This document shows positions 16,855 to 24,946 of a DNA stretch of 64,000 nucleotides, piece after piece (position 1 is the first letter of the stretch; each line of letters starts with the position of its first letter). This DNA comes from Sediminibacterium sp. (GTDB lineage: Bacteria; Bacteroidota; Bacteroidia; Chitinophagales; Chitinophagaceae), in contig JAFWCB010000009.1 in NCBI GenBank assembly GCA_017537025.1, positions 1 to 64,000 of the forward strand. The letters run 5' to 3'. Both the position numbers and the translations under genes were made by a program. The notes beneath the pieces are model-generated. The model was given only the letters and a program-made list of their open reading frames with translations, made no database searches and was not told the origin of the DNA.

Positions 16855-17394
16855 TCATTTTTTAGAATTATTTGGCTTTCTTTTGACTTTTATTGTCCAG
16901 TAAGTTAAAGAGTCATTTCTATCAGGAATATATTGATGAGCAATCATTGCTGGTATAATAATAAAATCACCTGATTGAAGCTTTCTTTCATTAGCATTAA
17001 TAATTTCTCCTCCATGCCAATTTCGAAATGGTTCTTCATTTGTTTGCTCACTTTTACCTCTCACTTCCTTACCGGTCTTTAATATGCCATGTCCTGAGCG
17101 AATTATAACGATATCGTCCCATTGTTCATGTACTTCAACAAATCCTTCAGCTGTTCTTTTTATTAAATAATACTCTTCACCAGATTGGCCTTTGCCAAGT
17201 AATTGTGGATTACCCAAACTTTGGCCGACTGAAGAGTCATAAAAATTTGTATTTACTATTGAATCTAACTGAACTCTATTTAAAAAAGTTACATTCAATT
17301 GCTCTGGGGAGACAGTAGCAGTATCATTTCTTCCATTACAACTGGTAAAAATATATAAGATACAACTAAATATTATGTATCGATCTTTTATCAT
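16855..17394 (-). CDS. Cupin-domain lipoprotein
   Basis: 179 aa. Lipoprotein signal ending TSC (Cys19), then a small beta-barrel with cupin motifs: HEQWDDIVIIRSGHG (motif 1) near residues 93-107 and GDFIIIPAMIAHQY (motif 2) near 142-155. The metal-ligand His/Glu set is partly present. Cupins of this sort bind small sugars or acids or act as dioxygenases; the substrate is unknown. Envelope-anchored. It is the last gene of the array; upstream it meets the half site at 17466 rather than a full attC-like site. Confidence 0.75.
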   Translation of the reverse strand: MIKDRYIIFSCILYIFTSCNGRNDTATVSPEQLNVTFLNRVQLDSIVNTNFYDSSVGQSLGNPQLLGKGQSGEEYYLIKRTAEGFVEVHEQWDDIVIIRSGHGILKTGKEVRGKSEQTNEEPFRNWHGGEIINANERKLQSGDFIIIPAMIAHQYIPDRNDSLTYWTIKVKRKPNNSKK

Positions 17395-17465
17395 TAATGA
17401 GTTCTTAAAATTTAAAAATATATTTTAATGAGTATGTTTCTTTTTTAAGAGGTCTATTTGCTTGA

Positions 17466-17567
17466 ACCTAACATTTAAAAATACTCGAGTTAGCTTAAAC
17501 CGAAAAATATCAAATCATTGATAATCACTAAAAACACTTTTGCATTTTTGGGGTGTTCCGCGTATTA
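17466..17567 (-). repeat. Half attC-like site (third border-repeat copy)
   Basis: CCTAACATTTAAAAATACTCGAG at the start and TTTTTGGGGTGTTCCGCGTATTA at the end align with the first halves of sites 1 and 16; the middle has diverged. No second half follows. It marks the right border of the array and occupies part of the 361-bp gap 17395-17755, which also holds a palindrome, a hairpin repeat and a heptad tract. Confidence 0.5.
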
Positions 17568-17597
17568 CTGGATAAATGATTTTATTACAGAATAAAA

Positions 17598-17613
17598 ACC
17601 GTTTTTAAACGGT
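17598..17613. other. Perfect palindrome ACCGTTT-TT-AAACGGT
   Basis: Seven-base arms around two Ts, 140 bp upstream of the exported Gfo/Idh gene. It may be an operator or the base of a small transcript end; nothing else in the sequence tells which. Confidence 0.35.
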
Positions 17614-17618
17614 ATAAA

Positions 17619-17677
17619 CAATCTGGTTCGCCTCGGCGAATTCAATCTGAAATAATAAAACCCTGATTCCAGATTGA
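17619..17677. repeat. CAATCTGGTTCGCC..GGCGAA hairpin repeat, copy 1
   Basis: CAATCTGGTTCGCCTCGGCG continues into AATTCAATCTGAAA (17619-17653) and can pair GGTTCGCC-type arms; CAGATTGA at 17670-17677 also pairs with TCAATCTG at 17642-17649. A second copy lies inside a coding gene at 60812-60846. Confidence 0.6.
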
Positions 17678-17682
17678 AGATT

Positions 17683-17721
17683 CCCTATCCCCTATAACCT
17701 ATAACCTTTCACCTTATCCCC
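17683..17721. repeat. Heptad tract, CCTATAA type
   Basis: Successive 7-nt units ccctatc, ccctata, acctata, acctttc, accttat. Sits directly upstream of the exported oxidoreductase gene. Confidence 0.6.
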
Positions 17722-17755
17722 TTTTTCCGTATATTCATAGCCCTAACTATTTGCC

Positions 17756-19192
17756 ATGAAAAAACAACATTCAATCAGCAATCAAGTACATTCTTCCAGA
17801 AGAAATTTTTTACGCAATACCGCATTGGCTGCGGGTTTTTATATCGTGCCGCGTCATGTACTGGGTAAGGGTTTCATCGCCCCTAGCGATAAACTACAAA
17901 TAGCCGGAATTGGCGCAGGCGGAAAAGGACAAAGTGATATAGCTGCATTTTACAAAAGTGGTAAAGCCGATATCGCCTTCCTATGCGATGTTGATGATCG
18001 CCAAGCTGTTAAAACACGCAAAGATTTTCCCAACGCTAAATACTATAAAGACTTTCGCGAAATGCTCGATAAAGAACATAAAAATATCGACGCCGTTTCC
18101 GTTTCTACTCCCGATCATATGCACGCACCACAAGCACTGGCGGCTATGCAACTCAATAAACATGTATACGTACAAAAACCACTCACCCATGATATCTATG
18201 AAGCACGTATGCTCACCAAAGCCGCTCATGAGTATAAAGTAGTTACTCAAATGGGTAACCAGGGTGCTTCAGGCGATGGTGTTCGTCAACTCGTAGATTG
18301 GTATAAAGCCGGTTTATTGGGTGATGTACATACGGTGTATTGCTATACTGACCGTCCCGTTTGGCCTCAAGGTATCGGCTGGCCTACCAAAAAAGGTACG
18401 ATTCCTCCCGAACTCGATTTTAACCTCTGGCTCGGCACTGCACCTCTTAAAGATTATGTAGATGGATTACTTCCCTTCAACTGGCGTGGTTGGTGGGATT
18501 ATGGTACCGGCGCCCTGGGCGATATGGCTTGCCATATTATGGCTCCTGCTTTTGCTGTTTTAAATCTGGGCTATCCTATTTCCGCAGAGTGCAGCGTGGC
18601 TACACGCTATACCCAACCCTGGACGCGTGCACAATACCCTGAAAGCTGCCCCATCGCATCGCATATAACACTTACGTTTAAACAAGAAGGTAGAAAAAAA
18701 CCGGAATTAAAATTGCATTGGATGGATGGTGGTATTCGCCCCGAACGCCCCGCAGAACTAGGCCCGAATGAAATGATGGGAGATGGTGGTAACGGTACTA
18801 TTTTCATAGGTACGAAAGGAAGTATGATGTGCGGTACCTATGGCGCTATCCCTAACTTATTACCTACTTCCCGCACTAAAGAAAAAGTAGTAAAACAAAC
18901 CATCGCCCGTGTACCGGGTAGTGCTGAAGGACATTATGCTGCCTGGGTAGAAGCGGCTATCGCCGGCTATGGCTCCGATAAAGCAAATGAACTGAGCTCC
19001 AGATTCGATGTTGCCGGGCCATTAACCGAAAGTGTACTCATGGGTAACCTCGCTATCCGCTCTTATGATATTCAGAAAAATGGAGCAACCCCCGGCAGAG
19101 GTATCAAACTATTATGGGATGGCCCGAATATGAAAATCACCAACTTCGATGAAGCTAATCAGTTTGTGAAAAGAGAGTACAGAGCATTCTAG
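17756..19192 (+). CDS. Exported Gfo/Idh/MocA-family oxidoreductase
   Basis: 478 aa. A twin-arginine leader SSRRNFLRNTALAAGF at residues 13-28 sends the folded, cofactor-loaded enzyme to the periplasm. The nucleotide fold follows with IAGIGAGGKGQS at 49-60, and the catalytic-Lys region reads VYVQKPLTH (Lys141; Gln in place of the usual Glu of EKP, which is common in the secreted Bacteroidota members). The long C-terminal domain has the DYGTGALGDMACHIM segment with the active-site His. Likely acts as a sugar or glycoside 3-dehydrogenase in the oxidative pathway encoded nearby. Converges on the TIM-barrel gene, with a large hairpin between them. Confidence 0.85.
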   Translation: MKKQHSISNQVHSSRRNFLRNTALAAGFYIVPRHVLGKGFIAPSDKLQIAGIGAGGKGQSDIAAFYKSGKADIAFLCDVDDRQAVKTRKDFPNAKYYKDFREMLDKEHKNIDAVSVSTPDHMHAPQALAAMQLNKHVYVQKPLTHDIYEARMLTKAAHEYKVVTQMGNQGASGDGVRQLVDWYKAGLLGDVHTVYCYTDRPVWPQGIGWPTKKGTIPPELDFNLWLGTAPLKDYVDGLLPFNWRGWWDYGTGALGDMACHIMAPAFAVLNLGYPISAECSVATRYTQPWTRAQYPESCPIASHITLTFKQEGRKKPELKLHWMDGGIRPERPAELGPNEMMGDGGNGTIFIGTKGSMMCGTYGAIPNLLPTSRTKEKVVKQTIARVPGSAEGHYAAWVEAAIAGYGSDKANELSSRFDVAGPLTESVLMGNLAIRSYDIQKNGATPGRGIKLLWDGPNMKITNFDEANQFVKREYRAF

Positions 19193-19326
19193 GAGAGTCC
19201 GTAAGCTAGTCTAGAAGAAAGTCCATAGGAAAGTCAATAAAAAAGTCCGGGAGGCTGGAGATATTTCACTAGAAATCTCTTCGGTCTCACGGACTTCCTG
19301 ACTGGCTTACCGACTTTGTTCCGACT
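19193..19326. repeat. AGTC-rich hairpin element, copy 1
   Basis: AGTCCGTAAGCTAGTC at the left pairs with GACTGGCTTACCGACT at the right over an approximately 130-bp element; several further AGTC words lie in each arm. Between two converging genes, so it may end transcription from both sides. Confidence 0.65.
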
Positions 19327-20194
19327 AAACTCTAAACTCCTTCATATACCCTGCATCTGCAATAGCAGCATCTACCGGATTGGTGCCGGTGAAGGCTTCC
19401 TGCTCTACAATAAAATGCTGTAAGCCTTGCGCCTTACCGGTTTTGAGTATTGCTTTATAATCAATAGCTCCTTTACCAAGTATGCAAGACTCTATACCAC
19501 CATTTGCCGATTTGGTTTGATCCTTAATATGGCATAAGCGGAATCTATTCGGATATTTATTAAACCATGCTTGCGGATCTTCTTTCGCCGCCACCACCCA
19601 GTAAATATCCATTTCAAAATCTACCAATGAAGCATCTGTTCCCTTCATCATCACATCTTGTGGCACTTCTCCATTTATCGGTTTAAAAGAATAATCATGA
19701 TTATGATATGCAAAACGAAGTCCGTTTTTCTTAGCGATCTCTCCGCATTTATTAAACTCATCGGCAAATGCTTTGAAATTATCGATCGACTTTTGCGGAC
19801 CCTTATACGCACATATTAAATACTTCATACCGATCTCTGCTGCTTCAGCCGCTTTTCTTTCGAACTCAACCGAATTCTGACAATGGCTCGAATGAATCGT
19901 TAACCCAATATCTTTCAAATACGATTTAAACTCGGTGTTCTTCATCCCCCAAAATATACCGCTCCTCCCCTCAAAACTTTCTACATGACTATAACCGGCA
20001 TCTGCCAGTTTTTTCAAAGTGCCTTTAGCATCGGCCGCCATCGCTTCTTTTACCGTCCATAATTGAATACCAAAAGCCGGAAGCTTTTTGGGTACAGCCA
20101 TATTGGCGAATAAATGATTCTCACCTGCAAAAGGTAATGTTACTGCTGCGGTAGCTAAGCCCGCTGTTTTTAAAAAGTCTCTTCTAGTATTCAT
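19325..20194 (-). CDS. Exported xylose-isomerase-like TIM barrel
   Basis: 289 aa. Twin-arginine signal TRRDFLKTAGLATAAVTLP at residues 3-21. The remainder is the AP-endonuclease-2/sugar phosphate isomerase/epimerase fold: FGIQLWTVKEA near the start, LICAYKG, FAYHNHDYSF (metal-binding His/Glu region), DFEMDIYWV, HIKD and FIVEQEAF. Family members isomerise, epimerise or, in recent work, cleave 3-keto sugars. Periplasmic. Upstream neighbours on the same strand are the dehydrogenase small and large subunits, so it probably belongs to that operon. Confidence 0.8.
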   Translation of the reverse strand: MNTRRDFLKTAGLATAAVTLPFAGENHLFANMAVPKKLPAFGIQLWTVKEAMAADAKGTLKKLADAGYSHVESFEGRSGIFWGMKNTEFKSYLKDIGLTIHSSHCQNSVEFERKAAEAAEIGMKYLICAYKGPQKSIDNFKAFADEFNKCGEIAKKNGLRFAYHNHDYSFKPINGEVPQDVMMKGTDASLVDFEMDIYWVVAAKEDPQAWFNKYPNRFRLCHIKDQTKSANGGIESCILGKGAIDYKAILKTGKAQGLQHFIVEQEAFTGTNPVDAAIADAGYMKEFRV

Positions 20195-20198
20195 GATG

Positions 20199-20266
20199 AA
20201 AGGTTAAAGGTGAAAGGGAATAGGTTATAGTTATTTGCTACTAACCAATGACTATTGACCATTGAC
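20199..20266. repeat. Two heptad tracts (AAGGTTA and ATTGACC types)
   Basis: 20199-20236 reads aaggtta, aaggtga, aagggaa, taggtta; 20246-20266 reads caatgac, tattgac, cattgac. Both keep a 7-nt period although their sequences are unrelated. Confidence 0.6.
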
Positions 20267-20268
20267 TC

Positions 20269-20829
20269 CTATGTCGCCCACGCACGATCGCCTTTTTTGT
20301 AATCGATAGTTTCATATTTTCCGGGCACTGCTACATAGCGCAAAACTTTAGTAGCACCTACTTCTGATGTAAAGAATCCCCAAATGGTTAACTCTTTCAT
20401 CATCCTGAAATAATGTGGTAACTCTTCGGGTTTTTTCTTTTCCTGAAATGCTTTTTGTTCCGCATCTAATGCAGTAAGCAATGCTTTTCTCTCTTCGGCA
20501 CTACTTTCGATAAATCCTTTGTTATTCTTTTTCTTGCTTTCTTCTTCCAATTTTTTCAAACCTGCTATAAATACTTTCGCTTCTTCGGGCTTATAACAAT
20601 CACGTACAATAACAGTCATAAAGGCACCTACTTTGGCTTCCTTAGCGCCGGGTGTATCTGTTTTAGGAAGAATGGTTTCTGCAATTTCATCGAGCAGGGT
20701 AATATCTTCCGGAGTAAATGCTATCGCATCTGTTGCCGGATTTTTACAACCCGATAAAAACATTTCTGCTCCTACAATACTGCCTCCTAATAAAAGGGCT
20801 ACGCTGGATAAGGCTTCTCTTCTGTTCAT
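20269..20829 (-). CDS. Gluconate 2-dehydrogenase subunit 3-like, GMC partner subunit
   Basis: 186 aa. N-terminus NRREALSSVALLLGGSIVGAEMFLSGC is a twin-arginine leader with a lipobox-like cysteine near residue 28. The fold matches gluconate 2-dehydrogenase subunit 3 (short helical, AETILPKTDTPGAKEA motif near residues 51-66). These proteins are the export-carrying small subunit of membrane-bound FAD dehydrogenases and travel with the GMC catalytic subunit, which itself lacks a signal. Stops 75 bp from the TIM-barrel gene and starts 38 bp after the GMC gene ends; the gaps hold heptad tracts. Confidence 0.85.
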   Translation of the reverse strand: MNRREALSSVALLLGGSIVGAEMFLSGCKNPATDAIAFTPEDITLLDEIAETILPKTDTPGAKEAKVGAFMTVIVRDCYKPEEAKVFIAGLKKLEEESKKKNNKGFIESSAEERKALLTALDAEQKAFQEKKKPEELPHYFRMMKELTIWGFFTSEVGATKVLRYVAVPGKYETIDYKKGDRAWAT

Positions 20830-20834
20830 ATAAA

Positions 20835-20869
20835 AGAATTATAAATTTAGAATTAGGAATTAAGAATTA
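20835..20869. repeat. Heptad tract, AGAATTA type
   Basis: agaatta, taaattt, agaatta, ggaatta, agaatta. The last unit provides the stop codon of the GMC oxidoreductase (20867-20869). Confidence 0.6.
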
Positions 20870-22543
20870 GAGATTTTGTTTTTTTAATTCCTCTACGGCA
20901 AATGCTGCTGCTCGGGCTGTAAATGCCATATAAGTAAGTGATGGGTTTACACAGGCGGCAGATGTCATGAAGGAACCATCTGTAACAAACACATTCGGTG
21001 CATCCCAAATTTGATTGTGTTTGTTTACAACCGATGTTTTCGGATCTGCACCCATACGCGCTGTTCCCATTTCATGAATACCTCTTCCTAATACGGCATT
21101 ACCATCATACCCTTTCACATCTTTAACACCTGCATTGGTTAGCATTTCAATAGCATCGGCCTGCATATCTTTCCGCATCTTCAATTCATTCTCTTTCAAT
21201 TCTGCATCTATATTCAACACATTCAAACCCCACTTATCTTTTACATTTTTATTAAGGGTAGCTTTATTTTCATGATGCGGTAATACTTCTCCGAAGCCGC
21301 CAATACCCATAGTCCAACTTCCCGGTTCACTTAATGCTTCTTTTAATTCGGCACCCACACTCAATTCAGCAATATGCGCACCTCTGCCTCTTCCGGCACC
21401 GCCTTGATAACCAAAGCCGCGCAAGTAATCTCTTTTATTTCCGCCGATATTCTGATAACGTGGTATATATATGCCATTGGCTCTTCTACCAAAATAATAT
21501 TTGTCTTCAAAACCTTCTACTCTTCCTCCTGCACCCACACCTAAATGGTGATCCATAATATTATGACCTAACTCACCACTGCTACTTCCCAAACCATCGG
21601 GCCATATATCAGTTGCTGAATTCATGAGTACCCATGCAGAATTCAGTGTAGAGGCGTTCAAGAAAATAATTTTGGCTTTGAATTCGTAAGTCTTATTTGT
21701 TTCTGCATCCAGTACTTCTACTCCTGTTGCACGTTTCTTATCCTTATCGTATAAAATTTTTGTAACAATACTCCAGGGTCTCAATGTAAGATTACCCGTT
21801 TTCATCGCAGCAGGAAGGGTAGATGATTGCGTGCTGAAATAAGCACCAAACGGACATCCATGCCAACATTTATTTCTAAACTGGCATGCTGTTCTTCCTT
21901 CATGTGCTTGGGTAATATTCGCAGTGCGACCAATAATCATATGACGCTGCTCTTTGTAAAATGCTTTCAATCGCGCAGCAATATCTTTCTCTACCACGTT
22001 CATTTCCATAGGAGGCAAGAATTGTCCGTCGGGTAAAACGGGCAAGCCATCTCTGTTTCCGCTGATACCGGCAAATTTTTCTACATAATCATACCAGGGT
22101 TCAATTTCTTTATAACGTACCGGCCAATCAACGGCAATACCATCTTTTGTATTGGCTTCAAAATCAAGATCGCTCCAGCGATAGCTCTGACGGCCCCACA
22201 ATAAAGATCTTCCACCTACATGATATCCCCTGAACCAATCGTAGCGCTTGGTTTCCGTATAGGGACTCTCCTTTTCATCTACCCACATTTTATAGGTAGA
22301 TTCATTCAAGGGATAATCTCTGTTGCGTACCGGCTGGTCGGCAATCATTTTTTGGGTTTTACGATCGTGATGCTCATAGTCCCATGCTTCTTTATTGGCA
22401 TTCACATAGTCTTTAATATGCTCTATGTTTCTGCCTCTTTCAAGCATCAATACTTTAAGCCCTTTCTCTGTAAGTTCTTTAGCAGCCCAGCCACCGCTAA
22501 TACCCGAACCAATTACAATTGCGTCGAAATTTTGATCAGCCAT
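20867..22543 (-). CDS. GMC oxidoreductase, FAD catalytic subunit
   Basis: 558 aa. Rossmann motif VIGSGISGGWAAKEL at residues 11-25, the R-G-Y-H-V-G-G-R flavin segment near 120-127, CRFRNKCWHGCP-type Cys-rich stretch (QFRNKCWHGCPFGAY) near residue 230, and the C-terminal GMC signature VNPSLTYMAFTARAA near 530-545. The Cys-rich segment is typical of dehydrogenases that pass electrons to a cytochrome. No own signal peptide, so export is presumably by the small subunit (gene downstream). Expected substrate: glucoside or sugar C3-OH or gluconate-type hydroxyls. The stop codon is supplied by a heptad repeat tract. Confidence 0.85.
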   Translation of the reverse strand: MADQNFDAIVIGSGISGGWAAKELTEKGLKVLMLERGRNIEHIKDYVNANKEAWDYEHHDRKTQKMIADQPVRNRDYPLNESTYKMWVDEKESPYTETKRYDWFRGYHVGGRSLLWGRQSYRWSDLDFEANTKDGIAVDWPVRYKEIEPWYDYVEKFAGISGNRDGLPVLPDGQFLPPMEMNVVEKDIAARLKAFYKEQRHMIIGRTANITQAHEGRTACQFRNKCWHGCPFGAYFSTQSSTLPAAMKTGNLTLRPWSIVTKILYDKDKKRATGVEVLDAETNKTYEFKAKIIFLNASTLNSAWVLMNSATDIWPDGLGSSSGELGHNIMDHHLGVGAGGRVEGFEDKYYFGRRANGIYIPRYQNIGGNKRDYLRGFGYQGGAGRGRGAHIAELSVGAELKEALSEPGSWTMGIGGFGEVLPHHENKATLNKNVKDKWGLNVLNIDAELKENELKMRKDMQADAIEMLTNAGVKDVKGYDGNAVLGRGIHEMGTARMGADPKTSVVNKHNQIWDAPNVFVTDGSFMTSAACVNPSLTYMAFTARAAAFAVEELKKQNL

Positions 22544-22545
22544 TT

Positions 22546-22631
22546 GGATTAAGAATTAAGAATTATGAATTATGAATTATTTTTCTATCGCCTATTCCCT
22601 TTCAACTATTACCTATTACCTATCCCCTCTC
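22546..22631. repeat. Two heptad tracts (GAATTAT and ACCTATT types)
   Basis: 22546-22580: ggattaa, gaattaa, gaattat, gaattat, gaattat. 22590-22631: gcctatt, ccctttc, aactatt, acctatt, acctatc, ccctctc. They fill the gap between two minus-strand genes almost completely. Confidence 0.65.
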
Positions 22632-22633
22632 TT

Positions 22634-23515
22634 CTACACATCGCAAATCTCCACGGCCTTCTTCAAACTCACCAATTTATCCTTCGCCGTAGGTATAAAT
22701 TCTTGCGCCACAAAATCGGTAAAGCCTGTTTCCACAATCGTACGCATAATAGCAGGATAAAACAATTCCTGCGTATCATCTATCTCATGCCTTCCGGGAA
22801 CACCGGCAGTATGATAATGCCCGATAAATGTATGATTATCTTTTATCGTACGAATCACATCTCCCTCATCAATTTGCATGTGATAAATATCATATAATAA
22901 TTTGAAATTAGGAGACCCGATACGCTTACATAATTCAACACCCCAAGCAGTTCTATCACACATATAATCTTTATGGTCTACCTTGCTATTCAATAATTCC
23001 ATTTGAATAATCACACCCTTCTTTTCTGCCAATGTCATTATTTGTTTCAACCCCGCAGCACTATTTTTCAATCCTGTTTCATCATCCATTCCATTGCGGT
23101 TACCGCTAAAGCAAATCAAATTTTTATATCCTGCAGCAGCTACTAATTCAATATGCTCCGTATAATTTTTGATGAGTGTGGCATGTAATGAAGTATCGTT
23201 CCAACCCTTTACCAGACTGATCTCTGCGCCATTACACATGCTCGATACCAATCCATGCTTTTGCAAGGTGGGCCAATCTTTAGGTCCTACTAAATCAATT
23301 CCTTTGATCCCCATTTTTTTTGCTTCGATACAAAGTTGATCTACCGTTAAATCATTAAAACACCACCTGCAAACAGCGTGTTGTATATTATTTTTTAAAG
23401 TAGGGGTTGAAGGAGAACAGGCCGCACTTGTAGGCAAGAGAGGGGCAGCAACGATAGCCGCAGATCCGGTTAATAAAACTTTTAAAGCCGAACGCCTGTT
23501 AGGTTTTTTATTCAT
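22634..23515 (-). CDS. Exported hydroxypyruvate isomerase-like TIM barrel
   Basis: 293 aa from the ATG at 23515 (MNKKPNRRSALKVLL), which makes a twin-arginine/lipobox-type leader ending near AACS. The body matches the hydroxypyruvate isomerase (Hyi) branch: HAVCRWCFNDLTVDQLC, GIDLVGPKDWPTL, LLYDIYHMQIDEGD and HYHTAGVPGRHEID. Cytosolic Hyi converts hydroxypyruvate to tartronate semialdehyde, but exported Bacteroidota homologues are usually found with sugar-oxidation genes and their substrate is unsettled. Last gene of the minus-strand GMC group in transcription order; divergent from the Gfo/Idh gene, with 113 bp between them for both promoters. Confidence 0.75.
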   Translation of the reverse strand: MNKKPNRRSALKVLLTGSAAIVAAPLLPTSAACSPSTPTLKNNIQHAVCRWCFNDLTVDQLCIEAKKMGIKGIDLVGPKDWPTLQKHGLVSSMCNGAEISLVKGWNDTSLHATLIKNYTEHIELVAAAGYKNLICFSGNRNGMDDETGLKNSAAGLKQIMTLAEKKGVIIQMELLNSKVDHKDYMCDRTAWGVELCKRIGSPNFKLLYDIYHMQIDEGDVIRTIKDNHTFIGHYHTAGVPGRHEIDDTQELFYPAIMRTIVETGFTDFVAQEFIPTAKDKLVSLKKAVEICDV

Positions 23516-23628
23516 ATAGCAATGGAGCACTAAATATACTGTTTGTTCTGTTCAAAAAAAATTGAAATACAGGAATGAAAAAAATAATCGGTGAATTGTT
23601 TTACTTTTAAATCCTTCAAACAAAAACT

Positions 23629-24795
23629 ATGGGAAGAAAATTAAGAATGGGTATGGTAGGTGGAGGCAAAGATGCTTTCATCGGCGCTATACACCGCCTT
23701 GCCGCCAATATGGATGGCATGATCGAATTAGTATGTGGTGCATTAAGCATCAACCCGCAAATAGCACAGGAATCTGCTGAAATGCTTTTCCTGCCGCAAG
23801 AACGTACCTATCTTACTTACGATGAAATGATTACCAAAGAAGCAGCATTACCTGCGGATAAGCGGATGGATTTTGTAACGATCGTTACCCCCAACTTCGC
23901 GCATTTTGCACCGGCTATGATGGCATTGGAACATGGTTTTAATGTTGTGATTGAAAAACCAATCACGTTCACGCTCGATGAAGCGAAACAACTGAAAGCA
24001 AAAGTGGAAGAAACAGGATTATTACTCTGTTTAACACATACTTATTCCGGATACCCGATGGTAAAGCAGGCAAAAGCAATGGTAGCCGATGGCGTACTTG
24101 GAAAAATCAGAAAAGTATGGGTTGAATATCCGCAAGGCTGGTTAAGCAAACTCAGCGAACGTGAGGGCAATGCTCAAGCCGCCTGGCGTACCGATCCGAA
24201 AAAATCAGGTAAGGCCGGCAGTATGGGTGATATTGGAACACATGCCGCACATTTGGCCGAATATATTACCGGTGCAAAGATCAGCAAGCTCTGCGCCGAT
24301 CTAAATATTATGGTAGAAGGAAGAATGTTGGACGATGATGGTAGTGTATTATTACGTTTTGATAATGGTATTGCCGGTGTACTCATGGCATCTCAGGTGG
24401 CAGCAGGAGAAGAGAATGCCTTAAAAATTAGAGTGTATGGTGAGAAAGGTGGACTAGAATGGGCGCAGATGGAACCGAATACATTACTTGTAAAATGGTT
24501 GGATGCCCCTACTCAAATTTTACGTGCCGGAAGTAATTATGGAGATCGTTTATCTTCTTACGCTACCGCTAATTGTAGAACACCCGGCGGGCATCCCGAA
24601 GGTTATTTAGAAGCATTCGCTAATATTTATAGAAACTTCGCTACCACATTAAACGCCAAACTAAACGGTACTACTCCCGCTAAAGAATCTCTCGATTTTC
24701 CTTCGGTAGAAGATGGTATCCGCGGTATGGCATTTATTGATAATGTTGTTGCCTCCGCCGCTTCAGATAAAAAGTGGACGGAATACGTAGTATAG
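23629..24795 (+). CDS. Gfo/Idh/MocA-family oxidoreductase, cytosolic
   Basis: 388 aa, no signal. NAD(P)-binding GMVGGGKDAFIGAIHR at residues 8-23, the canonical VIEKPITF at about 107-114 (catalytic Lys), and MGDIGTHAAHLAEYITG with the active-site His near 201-217. Members oxidise or isomerise sugars and inositols; the closest remembered relatives are the IolG/sugar dehydrogenase-like proteins of Bacteroidota glycan loci. First gene of a plus-strand run with a TIM barrel, cytochrome c and DUF1080 downstream. Confidence 0.85.
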   Translation: MGRKLRMGMVGGGKDAFIGAIHRLAANMDGMIELVCGALSINPQIAQESAEMLFLPQERTYLTYDEMITKEAALPADKRMDFVTIVTPNFAHFAPAMMALEHGFNVVIEKPITFTLDEAKQLKAKVEETGLLLCLTHTYSGYPMVKQAKAMVADGVLGKIRKVWVEYPQGWLSKLSEREGNAQAAWRTDPKKSGKAGSMGDIGTHAAHLAEYITGAKISKLCADLNIMVEGRMLDDDGSVLLRFDNGIAGVLMASQVAAGEENALKIRVYGEKGGLEWAQMEPNTLLVKWLDAPTQILRAGSNYGDRLSSYATANCRTPGGHPEGYLEAFANIYRNFATTLNAKLNGTTPAKESLDFPSVEDGIRGMAFIDNVVASAASDKKWTEYVV

Positions 24796-24910
24796 TCCGT
24801 AAGCCAGTCAATAAGAAAGTCCGGGAGTCCGAAGAAATAAACGGACTTGGCTCACCGACTTCCCGACTCTTTTATGGACTTGGCTTACCGACTTTCTTAC
24901 TGACTTTCAC
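24794..24910. repeat. AGTC-rich hairpin element, copy 2
   Basis: AGTCCGTAAGCCAGTC, AGTCCGGGAGTCCG and the complementary CGGACTTGGCTCACCGAC, TTGGCTTACCGACTTTC fold into a long stem. It sits between two plus-strand genes, so here it would only attenuate read-through. Confidence 0.65.
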
Positions 24911-24914
24911 GGTA

Positions 24915-24942
24915 ACCTATATCCTATCACCTTTAACCTATA
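24915..24942. repeat. Heptad tract, ACCTATA type
   Basis: acctata, tcctatc, accttta, acctata, immediately upstream of the ATG at 24947. Any ribosome-binding signal of that gene would be within this repeat. Confidence 0.6.
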
Positions 24943-24946
24943 ACCC

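Noticed and set aside
119-17394. Prophage or integrative element
   Set aside because: No capsid, terminase, portal, integrase, transposase or conjugation genes; gene sizes and spacings fit cassettes.
17395-17755. attI site or truncated integrase next to the array
   Set aside because: The stretch holds a half site, a palindrome, a hairpin repeat and a heptad tract; no open frame with recombinase motifs is present.
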